DNA of 64,000 bases. It comes from Zygnema cylindricum. Lineage: Eukaryota; Streptophyta; Zygnematophyceae; Zygnematales; Zygnemataceae. A program made the translations under genes and the position numbers. The notes below the pieces were generated by a model that saw only the letters and a list, made by a program, of their open reading frames with translations, did not search any database and was not told the origin of the DNA. The first letter of the stretch is position 1. Every line of letters starts with the position of its first letter. Where the stretch lies: contig JBBHKE010003536.1 of the NCBI GenBank assembly GCA_037447655.1, forward strand, positions 1 through 64,000, read 5' to 3'. Of the stretch, positions 1 through 10,315 are shown piece by piece.

Positions 1-181
<181 letters not shown>

Positions 182-366
182 AATAATTAATATTATTATT
201 GTTATTATTAATAGTAGTATCTGCATTTTCTTTTTTTTATTGGGATGTTAATTTCTTTGTTCACCAATTTTAGTGTGGATATTATTTTTGTGAAAAAATA
301 TGTATGTATATTTAACTCAAACGCTAAATATCCTCTTTTTTCTTTTTTTTACATCCTATTTTCTTA

Positions 367-537
367 TTAAAGCTGTCTAATCTCTCCTCTTTCGCTCTCC
401 CGCTCAGAACCTTTCTCCCTCTCTCTCTTTCCCTCCCTCTTCCTCTCCCTATCCCGCTCCCTCTTTAACTTTCTCCTTCGCCCTCCCCTCCCTCCCTCTC
501 CCTCTCCCTCTCCCTCCCTTCCCCCCCCCCAGACTCG
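367..537. repeat. Pyrimidine-rich (CCCTCTC) tract
   Basis: C/T-only sequence with repeated CCCTCTC words. It resembles the much longer tract before the receptor kinase gene (17320-18277), and here too it lies just upstream of a candidate gene. Purine-free DNA cannot contain plus-strand stops, so reading frames through it mean nothing. Confidence 0.8.
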
Positions 538-540
538 AGT

Positions 541-669
541 GGATCGGAGGCGGGAGTGAAGCAGGGCGATTTGGTTCGATGGTTCGTCTCTCATTCGCAT
601 TCCAGACAGGAATTTCCGTCCCAAGAAGCCGTGGTTCGGGAATATCGCCTCGTTCGATCCATTATTCAT
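541..669 (+). CDS. Candidate 5' exon of a small unrecognised gene
   Basis: The frame containing SQEAVVREYRLVRSIIH runs open to a good splice donor (CAT|GTAAGA, GT at 670-671) in phase 0. This matches the phase of the candidate last exon at 2241. No ATG is present in this frame, so the true start would lie in an upstream exon or in another frame; an ATG at 580 opens a different frame. The intron would be about 1.57 kb and is built of repeats that copy this exon end and the acceptor. I do not recognise the protein, and support is only the donor, the matching phase and non-repetitive composition. Confidence 0.3.
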
Positions 670-1389
670 GTAAGAATGCTGAAAACCATTGAAAAACATT
701 ATATTATTTATTATTTGTTGTTTCAAAAACCTTTAAAATTTTAAAAAATGCTTAGGATTTGATTAGAAACGGTAAATTTTCTCTCAAGAAGTCGTGGTTC
801 AGAGGATATTGCCTTGTTGGATCCATAATTCATGTAATAATTCACTATTTATTGTTTTATATTATTGTTAATATTATAATACATTTAAAGAGTTTTGAAT
901 GCCTTCAAATTTTTTAAAAATGGTTAGGAATTAATTGATTTCCCTCTCAACAAGCCGTAGTTCGAGAATATCGCCTCGTTGGTTACATAATTCATGTAAG
1001 AACCCTAAAAACTGTTTTCAAACATTATTTTTTATTATTTTTTTTATGAAAATGTTTAAAAAGGTTTCAAAAACCTTCGAAAATTTAAAGAATGGTTAGG
1101 AATTGATTAGAAACCGTGATTTTACTCTCGACAAGCCGTGGTTCAAGAATGCTGTCTCATTTGCGCCATAATTTAAGTAAGAATCCTAGAAAACCATGTA
1201 AAAGTCGTATTATTTATAACTAGATAATATTTTTATTTCTAACATGTTTAAAAAGGTTTAAAAAACTGTCAAAATCTTTAAAAAAATGGTTAGAAATTGA
1301 TTAGAAACTGTGATCATCTCTCAACAAGTCGTGGTCACGATTATCGCAACCTTTTAGAAACTTTAGAAACCTCGGATAACCTTTAAAAA
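615..1389. repeat. Tandem array of about 165-195 bp units, each with an exon-end/donor-like core
   Basis: Four units and a partial fifth share a core like AAGCCGTGGTTCGAGAATAT, then a TCATGTAAGAA-like donor, then an A/T-rich tail ending in GGTTAGGAATTGATTAGAAA. Donor-like GT positions are 670, 834, 996 and 1177. The units have diverged by substitutions and small indels, so the array is old. Confidence 0.8.
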
Positions 1390-2270
1390 ATGATCAAGAA
1401 TTCGTGTGTACTTCTTTATGTTTTTCTCCCTTTTTTTGTCATTTTTTTCATTCATTTTTTTCGTACTCTTTCTTTTTTTTGTTCTCTTTCTTTTTTTTTT
1501 CTCTTGGACTTTTTTCCCCTTTCTTTTTTTTCCTCTTTCCTCTTTTTTTCTCACTCTTTTCTTGTTTTTTGTCTTTTGTCGTCGTTTCCTACTGCATTTG
1601 ATAAGGAAAGGAAAATTCTTTTGGTTCTTATTTTGTTATAAATATATTCTATATATTATGTTGTTATTTTTCATCATTTTTTCCATTTCCTTTTTCTTTT
1701 TCTTTTCTATCCTCATTTCCTACAGCATTTGATTGGGAAAGAGGTAAATTGTTATTTTTCATTATTTTTTTTCTCTTTCTCTTTCTTTTTTTTTCCTCTC
1801 TCTCTTTCTTTTCTCTCTTTTACTTTTTTCTGTCTTTTCCTTTTCTCTTTTTTTTTCTTTTCTCTTTCTTTTTCTCATCCTTTTCTTGTTTTTTTTCTTT
1901 TGTCGATTCCTTCATTTCCTACAACATTTGAAAAGAAAAGAGGGAATTGTTATTTTTCAATCTTTTTTTTTTCTTTTTCTTTTCTCTTTGTTTTTCTTTT
2001 CTCTTTCATTTTCTTTTCCCTTTTTTTGTCTTTTTTTCTCGTTGTTTTTTTCGTTCCTACAGCATCTGATAAGAAAAGAGGGAATCCTTTTGTTCTTACT
2101 TTGTTATAAATATATTTTATATGTTATTTTGTTATTTTTCATTCTTTTTTTTTCTTTTCTCTTTCTTTTTTTTCTTCTCTCACTCTTTTCTTGTTTTTTA
2201 CCTCTTGTTTTTTACCTTTTGTTTTCGTCGTTTCCTCCAGCATTTGATAAGAAAGGAGGGAATTCTTTTA
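1390..2270. repeat. Tandem array of polypyrimidine plus acceptor-like units
   Basis: About five units each consist of a T/C tract followed by TCCTACAGCATTTGATAAG and a purine-rich GAAAAGAGGGAAT block. Acceptor-like cores fall near 1592, 1724, 1923, 2061 and 2239; units 2, 4 and 5 keep the AG. Some units also keep a tail like GTTATAAATATATT. Long plus-strand reading frames across it are artefacts of pyrimidine richness. Confidence 0.8.
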
Positions 2271-2435
2271 GTTCTGGACGATGGAACGGCTGCCATAGAA
2301 TCCGTAAAAGCGAAAAACGAAGAGGCGAAAAAAAACGCTTTGGAGGAAAACCAATCTCCTCCACCGGAATTAGAGTTGCCTACGGTAGTCGAGGAAAGGG
2401 TTTTGGCGTTAAACCCCAATTATGAATTGGAATAA
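2241..2435 (+). CDS. Candidate terminal exon, unrecognised acidic/charged C-terminus
   Basis: After a polypyrimidine tract and CAG (2238-2240) the frame reads HLIRKEGILLVLDDG, continues with a helix-prone charged stretch (VKAKNEEAKKNAL), a QSPPPELELP turn and ends ALNPNYELE before TAA at 2433. About 64 codons with balanced composition differ from the low-complexity DNA on both sides, so this looks like real coding sequence. It joins in phase 0 with the candidate exon ending at 669. I cannot name the family. It could be a pseudogene remnant. Confidence 0.45.
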   Translation, partial: HLIRKEGILLVLDDGTAAIESVKAKNEEAKKNALEENQSPPPELELPTVVEERVLALNPNYELE

Positions 2436-2439
2436 AAAT

Positions 2440-2759
2440 GAAAGGGAAAAAAAAAAAAGAGAGATTTGAAAAAGACAAATTTAAATACGAGGAGACGAGG
2501 TGGAGGTTGTGAGAGGTTCGAAGATGTTAGAAAAGTCGAATGGATGAAAGAAAAGAAGGAAAAGGAAAGAAGGGAAGGATGAAGGGAATGGAAAAGAAGG
2601 AAAGGAAACAGAAAAAGAAAAAAGGAAATGAAAGAGAGGAAAAAAAAGAGAGGTGATGTAGAGAAGTAAAAAAGAGAGGTAAAAAAGAGAGGTGAAAGAG
2701 AGGTGAAAACGAGAGGAGGAAAAGAGAGATAAAAAAGAGAGATAAAAAAGAGAGCGGTA
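2440..2759. repeat. GA-rich low-complexity DNA
   Basis: Purine-rich words such as AAAGAGAGGT recur on the plus strand directly after the candidate stop codon. No gene is visible. Confidence 0.7.
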
Positions 2760-2990
2760 GAAAGAGAGGTAAATCCCGAATTTGGAGTTAAAATGAAAAG
2801 GAGATGACTTTATTTGGTATTAAACCCCAATTAATTAAAACTAAAAATAATTACAATTTACCATAAGAAAGATTTAGTGAATATTTGGAAGGAGGAGGAG
2901 GAGGAGAAGAAGGAATTGGTCAAAAAAAATGGGAAATTGTTAATAGGACAACTAAAAAACTATTTAGAATTGATGATATAGTCTATAATT
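2760..2990. repeat. Dispersed repeat, copy 1 (second copy 28938-29130)
   Basis: Shares collinear blocks with 28938-29130: AGAGAGGTAAATCCCGA, GATGTTAAACCCC/TATTAAACCCC, AATAATTACAATTTACCATA, and GGATAATTGTTAATAGGAC-like words. Both copies follow a gene end and a purine-rich stretch, and both are followed by T-rich DNA. Nature unknown. Confidence 0.6.
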
Positions 2991-3357
2991 TTTTGTTCTC
3001 TCCTCTCCTCCCACTCTTTCTTTTTCTTTTTTTTCTTTTTTTTGTTTATTTTTTTTGATTTTTTTTTTAATATTTTTTAGTAATTTTCGCCGGTTTTTTT
3101 TTCGAACTATTTTAGTAGCTTTCCCCACTTTTCTTTTCGAAAGTTTTGAGGTAACTTTTGTTCTTTTCTTTTTTCTCGATTTTTTTTTTGTTTTTTTTTT
3201 TTCTGAATGTTTTGAGCACCTTTTTTTTGTTGAGTTTTTTTTGTTTTTTTCTGAGTAATTTTACTTCTTTTTTTTCGAATGTATTTGAGTAACTTTTTTT
3301 TTTTTTTAAAGTCTTTTTTTTGCATTTTTATAATATTTTTTTTTGACATAATTTCTC
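2991..3357. other. T-rich spacer, no gene seen
   Basis: Runs of T with interspersed GAGTAACTTTT-like words. Lysine-rich minus-strand frames here are composition artefacts. If the hAT remnant at 3358 once had an intron, this could lie in it, but nothing shows that. Confidence 0.6.
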
Positions 3358-3585
3358 TTAACCTTTTTTAGTGTAACCATTGTCTGGATGCTTCCCATCA
3401 TGTAGGACTTTGAAATGATGCCAAACTTTTGAATTTACTCCTTTCGGAACAACCTTTTTTGCTTCCCTAAACTGATCTGCAATTTCGGATAAATTTTCTA
3501 ACTCTATTGTTTCCATATCCGGAAGCAGTTCAGTGTCATTATCCTCTTCACCTCCCATGCCGCCTCCCATCTCTTGGGAATCCAT
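3358..3585 (-). pseudogene. N-terminal fragment of hAT transposase (BED-finger-like)
   Basis: A 75-residue frame starts at an ATG at 3585, about 550 bp inside the hAT-A terminus. It has an acidic Met/Gly-rich leader, then VPKGVNSKVWHHFKVL, which resembles the W..F entry of a plant BED zinc finger found at the N-terminus of hAT transposases. The frame stops before the expected Cys/His pairs, at KKG followed by GTTAAG, which could be a weak splice donor. No catalytic dimerisation domain is visible downstream, so no active transposase can be made from this copy. The assignment rests on the W..F motif plus its position inside a hAT-type end. Confidence 0.5.
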
Positions 3586-4134
3586 GGAGAAAACAAAAAA
3601 TGTAACCTTTGCACAATATTAATCGCTAGTAATGGATAAGTAATAATGTACTAATTGCTACCAATTTGCCTGCAGATTGCAGATTGCAAATTGGTAGGTA
3701 TTTTTGCCTTCCTGCCTGAAACGAACAGTCTGCAATTTTTTTTTTTCATATCATACTTTGACTAAATTAGTGTGGGTTTCAAGTTTTCATATGTGAAGTT
3801 CTGTACCATATTATGTACTAAATAAGTATCTATATGTGTTACAATATTAGTATTACAGTATAAGTACTTTTTCGTCCGTTACATTTTGCGGCGTTACCTT
3901 ATAAGTAACAGAACGAAAATCACGGCGTATGTTGCGTTTCAAAAAATTTGTCATTATCGCTAAAATAACATATTAAAAAAATATATATATATTAAAAATT
4001 CAATATATCGCGATATATATCGCGATGATTTATGTTGGTCGCGGTACGATATATCGAGGACTTGCCTCGATCGATATTCGATATATCGAATATCGAGATT
4101 ATCGCGATATGAAACTACCCGATACCCAACACTA
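3358..4134 (-). mobile_element. hAT-A: end of a hAT-type transposon with transposase 5' end
   Basis: The outer end at 4134 reads, on the minus strand, TAGTGTTGGGTATCGGG, a hAT-style terminus. Next comes a subterminal zone rich in CGATATATCG palindromes, a leader containing a short inverted repeat (arms at 3658-3669 and 3686-3697), and the start of a transposase-like ORF. The other terminus is not found, so the copy is truncated near 3358. The same sequence recurs in hAT-B (6356-7171). Confidence 0.65.
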
Positions 4135-4740
4135 GAATTTTTGGATTTTTGTACTGTTGCAGTACAGCTCAGCACATCCGTACCATTTTGCTTATGCGTG
4201 TCCGTACAGTTTCTGTATCTGGTCCCGTTTTCGAATCTTCATCCGTACTTCTTTGCGTCTCGACGATTGTGGGACAAGGAACATGGGCGACAGAAATTTG
4301 GACGTATTCATAACGCTTTGTCGTACTTAAAAAGTAATCATTGCGTTCTGCAGACTGGGTCTTAGAAAGTACATCGCAAGACTATGCATTTTGTCGGGTA
4401 CGTCGAAATTCAGAACTCACAAGACGACAAAATTATACCTTTTAATAGGCACGAAGGAATTTTTTGAAGACAGAAAAAACAAAAATGAAATGATTTGTTT
4501 TGTGCTATCTCCTCACCAACTAAGACATATAAAAAAAAAACTGCCTGAAAATAAAAAATAAAAAATAGAAGAACAACTGTGCTATTTGACAATAAACATC
4601 TAACTATCCAATTCCTGATCTTTTATGTCAAATGTCTCATAATTAAAATTGATGTCTGATGCTTAATCTACAATGTCCGGATATTAGTGTCTAATGTAAA
4701 ACATTCAATCTCCAAATTATTGAAACCAAAAAGTATAACT
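4135..4740. other. No gene recognised
   Basis: Mixed-composition DNA. A plus-strand frame at 4141-4365 has no recognisable motif and begins exactly at the transposon boundary. I see no convincing feature. Confidence 0.5.
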
Positions 4741-5200
4741 TTTAAAATTCAAACTTTAATGTTTCACGCTCGATGAATGATGTTTAAATTTGAAATTTGA
4801 TGTCTGATATTTGACATTTGACATTTGAATGTTTGATGTTTGAAGTTTGACGTTTGGGGTTTGTTTTTAATCTTCATTGGCGATGTTTGATGTTTGATAT
4901 TTGACATTTTGATGTTCGACGCTTTCCTTTTGATGTTTGATGTTATATTTTTGATGGTTAATGTTTAACGTTTGGTGTTTGAAGTTTGACGTTAGAAGTT
5001 GATATTTGATGTTTTAGTTTTTTATGGTTAATAGTTGATGTTTGAAGTTTGGCAGTTATGTTTGATCTTTAATGTTTGGTATTTGATGTTTGGTGTTTGA
5101 TTTTTTATGGTGAAGACTTGACGTTTGATGGTTAATGTTTAATATTTGATGTTTGATGTTTGATATTCAATATTTGGTGTTTAATGTTTGAAGTTTGACG
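4741..5200. repeat. Degenerate TTTGATGTTTGA array
   Basis: Dozens of variants of TGATGTTTGA, TGATATTTGA and TGAAGTTTGACG follow one another, with a basic word of about 7-10 bp. The array runs directly into the 383-bp repeat at 5169. Confidence 0.85.
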
Positions 5201-5551
5201 GGAAAATGAAATGTATCTGGATCTCTGCTAAATTTAGTTAACCGCGGTAATAAATGAAATTCAGTCACCAATGTGCGGAAAATTGTGGATTTTAAGGCTG
5301 ATTTTTCCCTCACCTCGAGACCTCCGTCTATCACACGGTTAGAGGATGAGAGCGGGGGAGGGAGAGAGATAGAGAGACAGGTAGGAGAAGCAAGAGGAAG
5401 TAGAAGGGAGAAGAGGTCGGAGAAGGAGAATAAGAAGAGGGATTGAGGAAAAGGAAAAAAAGGAGTCGGAAGTATAGTATATGACTGGGGAAAAATGAGT
5501 CAAGGGTGTGTGTTAGCGAAGGGAAGCTTGTCGACTAACCTATATCTCATC
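5169..5551. repeat. 383-bp direct repeat, copy 1
   Basis: Near-identical to 7706-8088 over its whole length, starting AATATTTGGTGTTTAATG and ending near GACTAACC..ATC. It includes a GA-rich block at about 5345-5470. Copy 1 is continuous with the TTTGATG array on its left, so it is probably the source copy. Confidence 0.9.
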
Positions 5552-5706
5552 GTATCCATGGCATCCTTCTATCTTACTGAGCCACAATCTCCTCAAAGAC
5601 ATACTTCCTCAAAGCACCTCTTTACAGTCTTTCCTAGCCCAATTTTCTGCAAAACCTGCATAAACCCGAAAAGACCATCCGCTTGAGGATGATCTCTACT
5701 ACAAAA

Positions 5707-5930
5707 CTACACCGTGAATCGCTATTAGTGTTAATGTCATTTTCGTCTCTGAAACCATCAATTCTACGTACATACATCTCGGATTGTGGATCGAACGGTT
5801 GCGATGGAAGGGTAAGATTCTCAACTTTCGATTGGCGGTCTTATATTGAAAATCAGACGAGTGTGTACGGAGAAAAGATGTTTTTAGGTGGCGAAAAAGT
5901 TATTAACACTAATAGCGATACACGGTGTAG
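5707..5930. mobile_element. Family M short TIR element, 224 bp
   Basis: Ends CTACACCGTG and CACGGTGTAG extend into inverted repeats of about 28 bp (ATCGCTATTAGTGTTAAT inward). An orthologous insertion in the other R copy lies at 10316-10539 with the same length, so it predates the R duplication. No coding capacity. Confidence 0.75.
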
Positions 5931-6257
5931 TGAGGCAGTCGTCGATAAATTACTTCTCCATCAAATTGGAAATCTCACCTCCGCATTCAGATCTTTCTAA
6001 AAGGATTTTGTTAAAACCACTCAGGCGTAACCTTTCTAAAGACAACAAAAATACACGAATATTGGTACATTTGTACGAATCGAACGTTCGACGATTTCGA
6101 GGAAATGTCGGTTCGCGAAGCGCGATTTTGCGTCCGCGTAATTATGATAAGTTGGCGAAGCGTAATACTTTTGTACGGCCGATCCTGCTACGATCCTGCT
6201 ACAATCCTCCTTCGATTCAGAGGGAGCATATTTGTCAGACAAGAGGTAGCTTGCAGG

Positions 6258-7293
6258 TACACCGGGAATCGCTACTAGCGTTAATCACGCTAATTCGGCG
6301 CCCCTAAACTTTTACCCTTATTCTTAAATAGAGTGATTAGAAAAACCCTAAAAACTAGTGTTCGGTATCGAAGAACCACTTGCCGATATTCGATATATAT
6401 CAACTTTCAGGTATCCGATAATCGATATATCGCTTCGATATATCAAAAAGCTAAATATCGCGATATGTCGTCGATATATCGCCAATATATCGTGGATATA
6501 TCGTATCGCCGATATATTGAGGCTTTTTTTTATATAACTATTCTTGTTACTGCTGCTATTACTACTGCTGCTATTACTATTGTTGTTGTTATTTACTACT
6601 GCTGCTGCTGCCAGTACTAGTGCATCCGGAAGCAGCTCGGTGTCTCCTCTTCACCTCCCATGATGTCTCCCATCCCTTGGTAATCAATGGAGAAAACTAA
6701 AAATGTAACCTTTCTAGAATACTAGACGTTGGAAATGGTTAAGCAGTAATGGCTACCAATCTGCTTGCAGATTGGTAGGTATTCCTGCCTGAAAGCCTGA
6801 AACGAACAATCTACAAACTATTTTTTTCAGGTCGTACTTTGACTGAATTAGTGTGAACTTTTCGTATATGAAGCTTTCTACATATTAAGTAAGTGTATGA
6901 ATTACAAAATTAGTTCTTTTTTGTCGGTTACATTTTGCGGCGTCTACCTTGAAGTCACGGAACGAAAATCACGTCGTACCAAGCGTATCAGAAAATTTGT
7001 CTTTATCGCTAAAATAACATATTATATAAAATATTAAATTAAAAAAATACTGTATATCGCGATAATTCATATTGATCCTGGTACGATATATCGAGGATTT
7101 TGCTCGATCGATTTTCGACATATCGAATATCGAAATTATTGCGATATGAATCTACCCGGTACCCAACTCTACTAAAAATCAAATTAGAGTGACTGGTTTC
7201 CTTGAAAATTCCCAAATTCTCAATTAACGTTAATAACACTAAATGTTCTTTAACACTAAATATTTGTTAACGTTAATAGCGATTCGCGGTGTA
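6258..7293. mobile_element. Family M element interrupted by hAT-B
   Basis: Left end TACACCGGGAATCGCTACTA and right end TAGCGATTCGCGGTGTA are inverted repeats. Flanking GTAGCTTG occurs on both sides, whereas the uninterrupted R copy at 8089-8760 has it once (seen in reverse near 8500). The matching 212-bp element without hAT-B is 11573-11784. Confidence 0.7.
6356..7171. mobile_element. hAT-B: 816-bp non-autonomous hAT element
   Basis: Termini TAGTGTTCGGTATCG and CGGTACCCAACTCTA are inverted repeats. The 8-bp flanks are CTAAAAAC (6348-6355) and CTAAAAAT (7172-7179), a one-mismatch target duplication. The paralogous empty site lies near 11665-11685. The right 550 bp match hAT-A including the region of the transposase start codon, but the ATG itself is lost. 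The left part holds CGATATATCG repeats and a CTG/ACT microsatellite near 6545-6617. This is an internal-deletion derivative of the hAT-A family. Confidence 0.85.
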
Positions 7294-7705
7294 GCTTCAT
7301 GTTGCAGGCCATGGCAGGTGCACTCAGCGTGTACCTGGTCGTTATGTTTAGGAACAGTTTGCATTACATTGTTTTCAGTAGTGTTTCTTATTTATCTTTG
7401 TAGTGAGTATTTAGTTAGTTAGTGGAATTGGGAAAGATATCAAAATATATTAAGTGTGAGAGAATGCAAGTGAAAGAAGTGAGATATGTGTGAGTGTGAG
7501 TGAAAATAAGTATGCAATGAGAGCTAGAAGATGTGAGTGAGTTAGAATGGTAAGAGTGAGAGATTGTTTTGAAAAAGCTTCGGTTTAATTTAATTGATAT
7601 TTGGCCAATGTGAATTATTGTGAGTTGATTGAGTTTTTTTTTTTTTTAAGCTTATGCTGTGCAAATTGGTCTCTTATTTGTGAAGTGCATTGATCCTTAT
7701 ATTCT

Positions 7706-8088
7706 AATATTTGGTGTTTAATGTTTGAAGTTTGACGGGAAAATGAAATGTATCTGGATCTCTGCTAAATTTAGTTAACCGCGGTAATAAATGAAATTCA
7801 GTCACCAATGTGCGGAAAATTGTGGATTTTAAGGCTGATTTTTCCCTCACCTCGAGACCTCCGTCTATCACACGGTTAGAGGATGAGAGCGGGGGAGGGA
7901 GAGAGATAGAGAGACAGGTAGGAGAAGCAAGAGGAAGTAGAAGGGAGAAGAGGTCGGAGAAGGAGAATAAGAAGAGGGATTGAGGAAAAGGAAAAAAAGG
8001 AGTCGGAAGTATAGTATATGACTGGGGAAAAATGAGTCAAGGGTGTGTGTTAGCGAAGGGAAGCTTGTCGACTAACCTGTATCCCATC
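7706..8088. repeat. 383-bp direct repeat, copy 2
   Basis: Near-identical to 5169-5551. It begins exactly at the end of R copy 1 and ends exactly where the inverted R copy begins (TGTTAAGGAC at 8089). Confidence 0.9.
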
Positions 8089-8760
8089 TGTTAAGGACAA
8101 AAGGATCGACTCACTTCACAAATAATAAACCAAGATGATGCACAGCGGAAGCTTACACATAAATAAATCTCAATCACCTCACAACAAATCACATCGACAA
8201 AATATAAATATATTAAGCCGAAACTTTTCCAATACAATCTCTCACTCTTACCAATCCAACTCACTCAGATTCTAACTCTCATTGATCACGTAAATCTTCA
8301 CTTATATTTCACTCCTTGTACTCACAGACACTCACACTAAACAGATTTTGATAATTGATATATTTCCTAACTCTACTCACTCACTAAATACTCACTACCA
8401 TAATAAAGAACAAGTACAACTGAAATCAATACATAGCAAACAGTCCCTAAACATAACGACTAGATGCACTCTGAGTGCGCCTGCCATAGCCGGCAACATC
8501 AAGCTACCTCTAACCTGACAAATCTGCTCTCTGTACTATGACAATTCTGCACTCTGTGAATCGTAGCAGGATCGTGCAGGATCGTAGCAGGATCGGTCGT
8601 ACAAAAGTATTGCCGCTTCGTCGTACATATAAAATATTCCCGCGGACGAAAAGATCGCGTCACGCTTCGCGAACATGAAACAGAATCGCCAAACGTCCGA
8701 TGCACTTAAACCAAAAAGTACCAAACCAACCGTACACTTAAACTGACACAAAACAAAGTA
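8089..8760 (-). repeat. R-family repeat, copy 3 (inverted, LTR-like)
   Basis: Reverse complement of the right part of R copies 1 and 2. It opens with TGTTAAGGAC, so on its own strand it ends in ..CTTAACA, a typical LTR terminus. It lacks the M and hAT insertions of the other copies and so serves as the empty-site reference. Its inner end is cut by the hAT-like sequence at 8761. Confidence 0.65.
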
Positions 8761-8885
8761 CTGGTGAGTCAACCGACCGTAACCGCCCGACCCCCAAAAT
8801 TTGGCAACCGAATCCGTTCCGGATCCGGCGCGGGCGGTCGGTTAACGGTCGGTCACGGTTTCGGTTGACCGTTTGCGACCTCTGC
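8761..8885 (-). mobile_element. H2a: truncated end of H2-family (hAT-like) element
   Basis: Matches the left end of H2b in reverse: GGTCGGTTAACGGTCGG-like words running to GTTTGCGACCTCTG. It lies directly against the opposite end of H2c with only 2-3 bp between. Confidence 0.6.
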
Positions 8886-8886
8886 C

Positions 8887-10181
8887 CAAAGGTCGCAAAA
8901 GTCAAAATTTTACATAACCGAAACCGACCGTTTTTTATTTTCAAAATCTGAGTAACCGACGCCCGACCGAGTTATGTCACGCTTCAAAATTGTTAACCGT
9001 TAACCGACCGGCGTTTACGAAAATAAAAGTTAACCGAAACTCGATTTCTCGCGACTAACGGTGCTCGCCTGTAACCGAAAAAGTACAAAATTATCTAATG
9101 TAAAACGTATGAATAAACCAATAATTACGATTTGTCGCGTTCCCTTAGATTTGTGAAATGAATAGTGTCACTAACGTGTCAGATTTGAGACACTTTGTCG
9201 CGTTCCCTAAGATTTTCGAAAAGAATATTGTACTACACCGTCAATCGCTATTAGCGTAGAAGTGTCTTTAGCGTATATGAATAATTACCGTGGTTTACGC
9301 TAATGAAGAATTTGAAAATTTTGAAAAAAAACATACATTTTAATTGTTTAATAATTCAAATTTGGGTCTTTGAAAAAAATAAATGTCGGTCGCAAACATG
9401 CTTACACTAGTATAGGTATTTTCACAATCTCTGAAAAATCGTACACAAATCGTACATTCACACAGTCGAAACGTGGTTGCTGGACGAATATGTGCGAACG
9501 TGATATTTGACAGCCCGATTTTATCCCCTTTTAAGAGCGCATATTCTCATGCGTCCGCAGTTACTAAATATACATTTTCACTTAAAAGTTACACTTTTGT
9601 ACAGTCTGACACGCACCTTACACAACACTATTTAAATGACAACGTACTTTCGTTTTGTGAGGTACTTGGAACTTAACCCTAAATGGCGTACATAAAAAAA
9701 TAGAATAAGCTACACTATTGGAGAATAAAAAAAAAAAAAGCGGGACGGAATAAGCGTACACTACGCTAATAGCGATTGGCAATGTAGTTAACCAAAAAAA
9801 CCCGGTCTCGTTCTTGTCTTGAAATGAATAGTGTGCTACCGTGTAAGATTTGCGACGCTTTGTCCCGTTCCCCAAGATTTGCGAAAAAAATAGTGTTACT
9901 ACCGTGTCAGATTTGCGACGCTAATCATGATGTCACGTACTTCCACGATACCAAAGAGTACAAGTACAATAATGTTGGATTGTATGGACAATACAAAGTT
10001 TTCATTTTTTTTGGTTTTTTGGTTAACCGACCGTAACCGACAGTTTTTTTTTTCTGGTGAATCAACTGACTACAACCGCCCCACCCTCAAAATTTGGCAA
10101 CCGAATCCGTTCTACATCCGGCGCGGGCGGTCGATTAACTGTTGGTCACGGTTTCGGTTGACCGTTTGCGACCTCTATTCT
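8887..10181 (-). mobile_element. H2c: full-length H2-family (hAT-like) element with nested M element
   Basis: Runs from AAAGGTCGCAAAAGTC (right end, reversed) to CGTTTGCGACCTCT (left end, reversed) and is collinear with H2b, with M-C at 9233-9787 inserted. It contains two blocks of the roughly 66-bp satellite (about 9120-9232 and 9826-9930). No coding sequence. I found no clean target duplication. Confidence 0.7.
9233..9787. mobile_element. Family M long variant, 555 bp
   Basis: Ends CTACACCGTCAATCGCTATT and AATAGCGATTGGCAATGTAG. The interior matches 46545-47090 in reverse orientation (GGTTGCTGGACGAATATGTG and related words). It is inserted in the GTACTACCGTG part of the 66-bp satellite. Confidence 0.75.
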
Positions 10182-10315
10182 ATCCTACTGAGCCACAATC
10201 TCCTCAAAGACATGTTTCCTCAAAACCCCTCTTTACAGTCTTTCCTAGTCCAATTTTATGCAAAACCCTCGTAAACCCGAAAAGGCCATCCGCTTGAGGA
10301 TGATCTCTAAAAGTA

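Larger units (their letters stand above)
5573..7705 (+). repeat. R-family repeat, copy 1 (LTR-like), with nested elements
   Basis: Collinear with 10186-12198 from CTACTGAGCCACAATCTCC-like sequence to a common right end (TTTGTGAAGTGCATTGATCC); a shorter inverted copy is 8089-8760. Copy 2 ends just before a primer-binding-site-like sequence, so R is probably a retroelement LTR. Nested inside copy 1 are M elements at 5707-5930 and 6258-7293, the latter holding hAT-B. No gene is recognised; short frames within it are shared non-coding sequence. Confidence 0.6.

Noticed and set aside
1390-2109. Several long Phe/Leu/Ser-rich reading frames
   Set aside because: Pure product of T/C-rich repeats that cannot contain stops; they overlap in three frames.
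5169-8088. 383-bp direct repeats as LTRs of one retrotransposon
   Set aside because: No TG..CA ends, no primer-binding site or polypurine tract. The enclosed DNA is the R repeat with DNA transposons, and copy 1 is continuous with the TTTGATG array.
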